Assembly (NCBI RefSeq): GCF_947489355.1
Contig: NZ_CANLDD010000014.1
Location: 1-64,000 of the forward strand
Source: an uncultured Microbulbifer sp.
Lineage (GTDB): Bacteria > Pseudomonadota > Gammaproteobacteria > Pseudomonadales > Cellvibrionaceae
Direction: 5' to 3'
Length of the DNA stretch: 64,000 nucleotides
A model generated the notes under the pieces. The model searched no databases and was not told the DNA's origin. It saw nothing but the letters and a program-made list of their open reading frames with translations. This document shows positions 63,552 through 64,000 of this stretch, in pieces. Position numbers and translations under genes: made by a program. Numbering within the stretch: the first letter of the stretch is position 1; each line of letters opens with the position of its first letter.

Positions 63552-64000
63552 GCAAGCACGCAACAATAAAAGATTTTCTGTTGTTATTCCGCTTTACAAT
63601 AAAGAAAAGCATATAGTATCCACTCTTCATAGTGTTTTGAAGCAATCTCTAAGTGAATTTGAAGTTGTCGTTATAAATGATGGCTCTACTGATTCCAGTC
63701 TTCAGAAGGCTAAATCGGTATTGGATCAAAGAATAAAAATTATTAATCAAAAAAACCAAGGTGTGTCTGCTGCGCGTAATAAGGGAATTGAAGAGGCCTT
63801 AGGAGACTATATCGCCTTCCTAGATGCTGACGATCATTGGTATCCATGGCATTTAGAAGAATTGAATTATTTGATTGATACTTACCCTGGAAATGGAGTT
63901 TACAGCGTTTCCCACGAGATTTTACGGGATGGAATAAAATACTGTCCATCGCAAATCTATTCCTCTAGTTTTACCGGGGTGGTGGAGGATTTTTTTGATG
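63544..64000 (+). CDS. Glycosyltransferase family 2 protein, partial at the window edge
   Basis: 152 codons are visible from MSEQARNNKRFSVVIPLYNK. The GT-A motifs FSVVIPLYNKEKHI, FEVVVINDGSTDSS, NQGVSAARNKGIEEALGDYI and FLDADDHW (DxD-like metal site) are all present. It is an inverting transferase that adds one sugar of the repeat unit on the cytosolic side. The ATG at 63544 overlaps the pyruvyl transferase by 8 bases. The gene continues beyond 64000. Confidence 0.88.
   Translation, partial: MSEQARNNKRFSVVIPLYNKEKHIVSTLHSVLKQSLSEFEVVVINDGSTDSSLQKAKSVLDQRIKIINQKNQGVSAARNKGIEEALGDYIAFLDADDHWYPWHLEELNYLIDTYPGNGVYSVSHEILRDGIKYCPSQIYSSSFTGVVEDFFD

Noticed and set aside
1..64000. CRISPR arrays, rRNA and tRNA genes
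   Set aside because: No regularly spaced repeats, cas-like genes, tRNA cloverleafs or rRNA signatures were recognised anywhere in the window.

Overview
The window reads as chromosomal DNA of a marine, polysaccharide- and amino-acid-using gammaproteobacterium. RdgC, a YaiL/DUF2058 protein, RNase II, PepD, Xanthomonas-type TonB-dependent receptors, a one-chain indolepyruvate:ferredoxin oxidoreductase and a SpuC/PuuA polyamine pair fit Microbulbifer or a close relative. That genus assignment is inference from gene content, not a search result.

Layout. 1-11.4 kb: housekeeping and surface genes on the minus strand (DUF2058 protein, a frameshifted alpha/beta-hydrolase pseudogene, rdgC, an alkaline-phosphatase-superfamily enzyme, a TonB-dependent receptor, a small lipoprotein operon, a secreted protein of unknown function and a CotA-like multicopper oxidase). 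A 167-bp hairpin-rich element with near-perfect terminal inverted repeats lies at 6814-6980. 12.3-23.8 kb: a plus-strand catabolic locus in which Gfo/Idh/MocA oxidoreductase, xylose-isomerase-like TIM barrel, MFS permease, LacI regulator, DUF1080 lipoprotein, GMC oxidoreductase, Tat-exported gluconate-dehydrogenase-subunit-3 protein and TonB receptor follow one another. Three identical 14-bp palindromes (TGTAACCGGTTACA) stand before the two transcription blocks. The gene set matches the glycoside 3-oxidation (3-keto-glycoside) route: oxidise a glycoside at C3 in the periplasm, cleave the 3-keto sugar, import and reduce it. 24-34.3 kb: pepD, rnb, leucine dehydrogenase, an M16 peptidase lipoprotein, a glutathione S-transferase, an exported amidohydrolase and a SIMPL protein.

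35.2-35.9 kb is a scar of mobile DNA: the C-terminal part of an IS256-type transposase, the end of a DUF5615 PIN-like toxin gene and the N-terminal tip of a DUF4102 integrase abut within 700 bp. 36-43 kb: kynureninase-like aminotransferase, glyoxalase I, patatin-like phospholipase, and a polyamine block (GntR regulator, putrescine-type aminotransferase, gamma-glutamylputrescine synthetase-like enzyme). 43.4-48.6 kb holds a compact, functionally unassigned cluster: GT4 glycosyltransferase, methyltransferase, terpenoid-cyclase-fold protein, second methyltransferase (opposite strand), hexapeptide acyltransferase and a variant shikimate-kinase-like enzyme. It is the best candidate here for an undescribed biosynthetic system. 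48.6-56 kb: Lrp regulator divergent from indolepyruvate oxidoreductase, TraB/GumN protein, PagL-like lipid A deacylase and an RpoD/RpoS-like sigma factor with an unusual region 2.4. 56.2-64 kb: two decayed insertion sequences (IS5-like and IS630-like, both with recognisable terminal inverted repeats) and the start of an exopolysaccharide/O-antigen cluster (Wzz-like protein, Wzx flippase, F420-hydrogenase-beta-like protein, polysaccharide pyruvyl transferase, GT2), which runs off the right edge.
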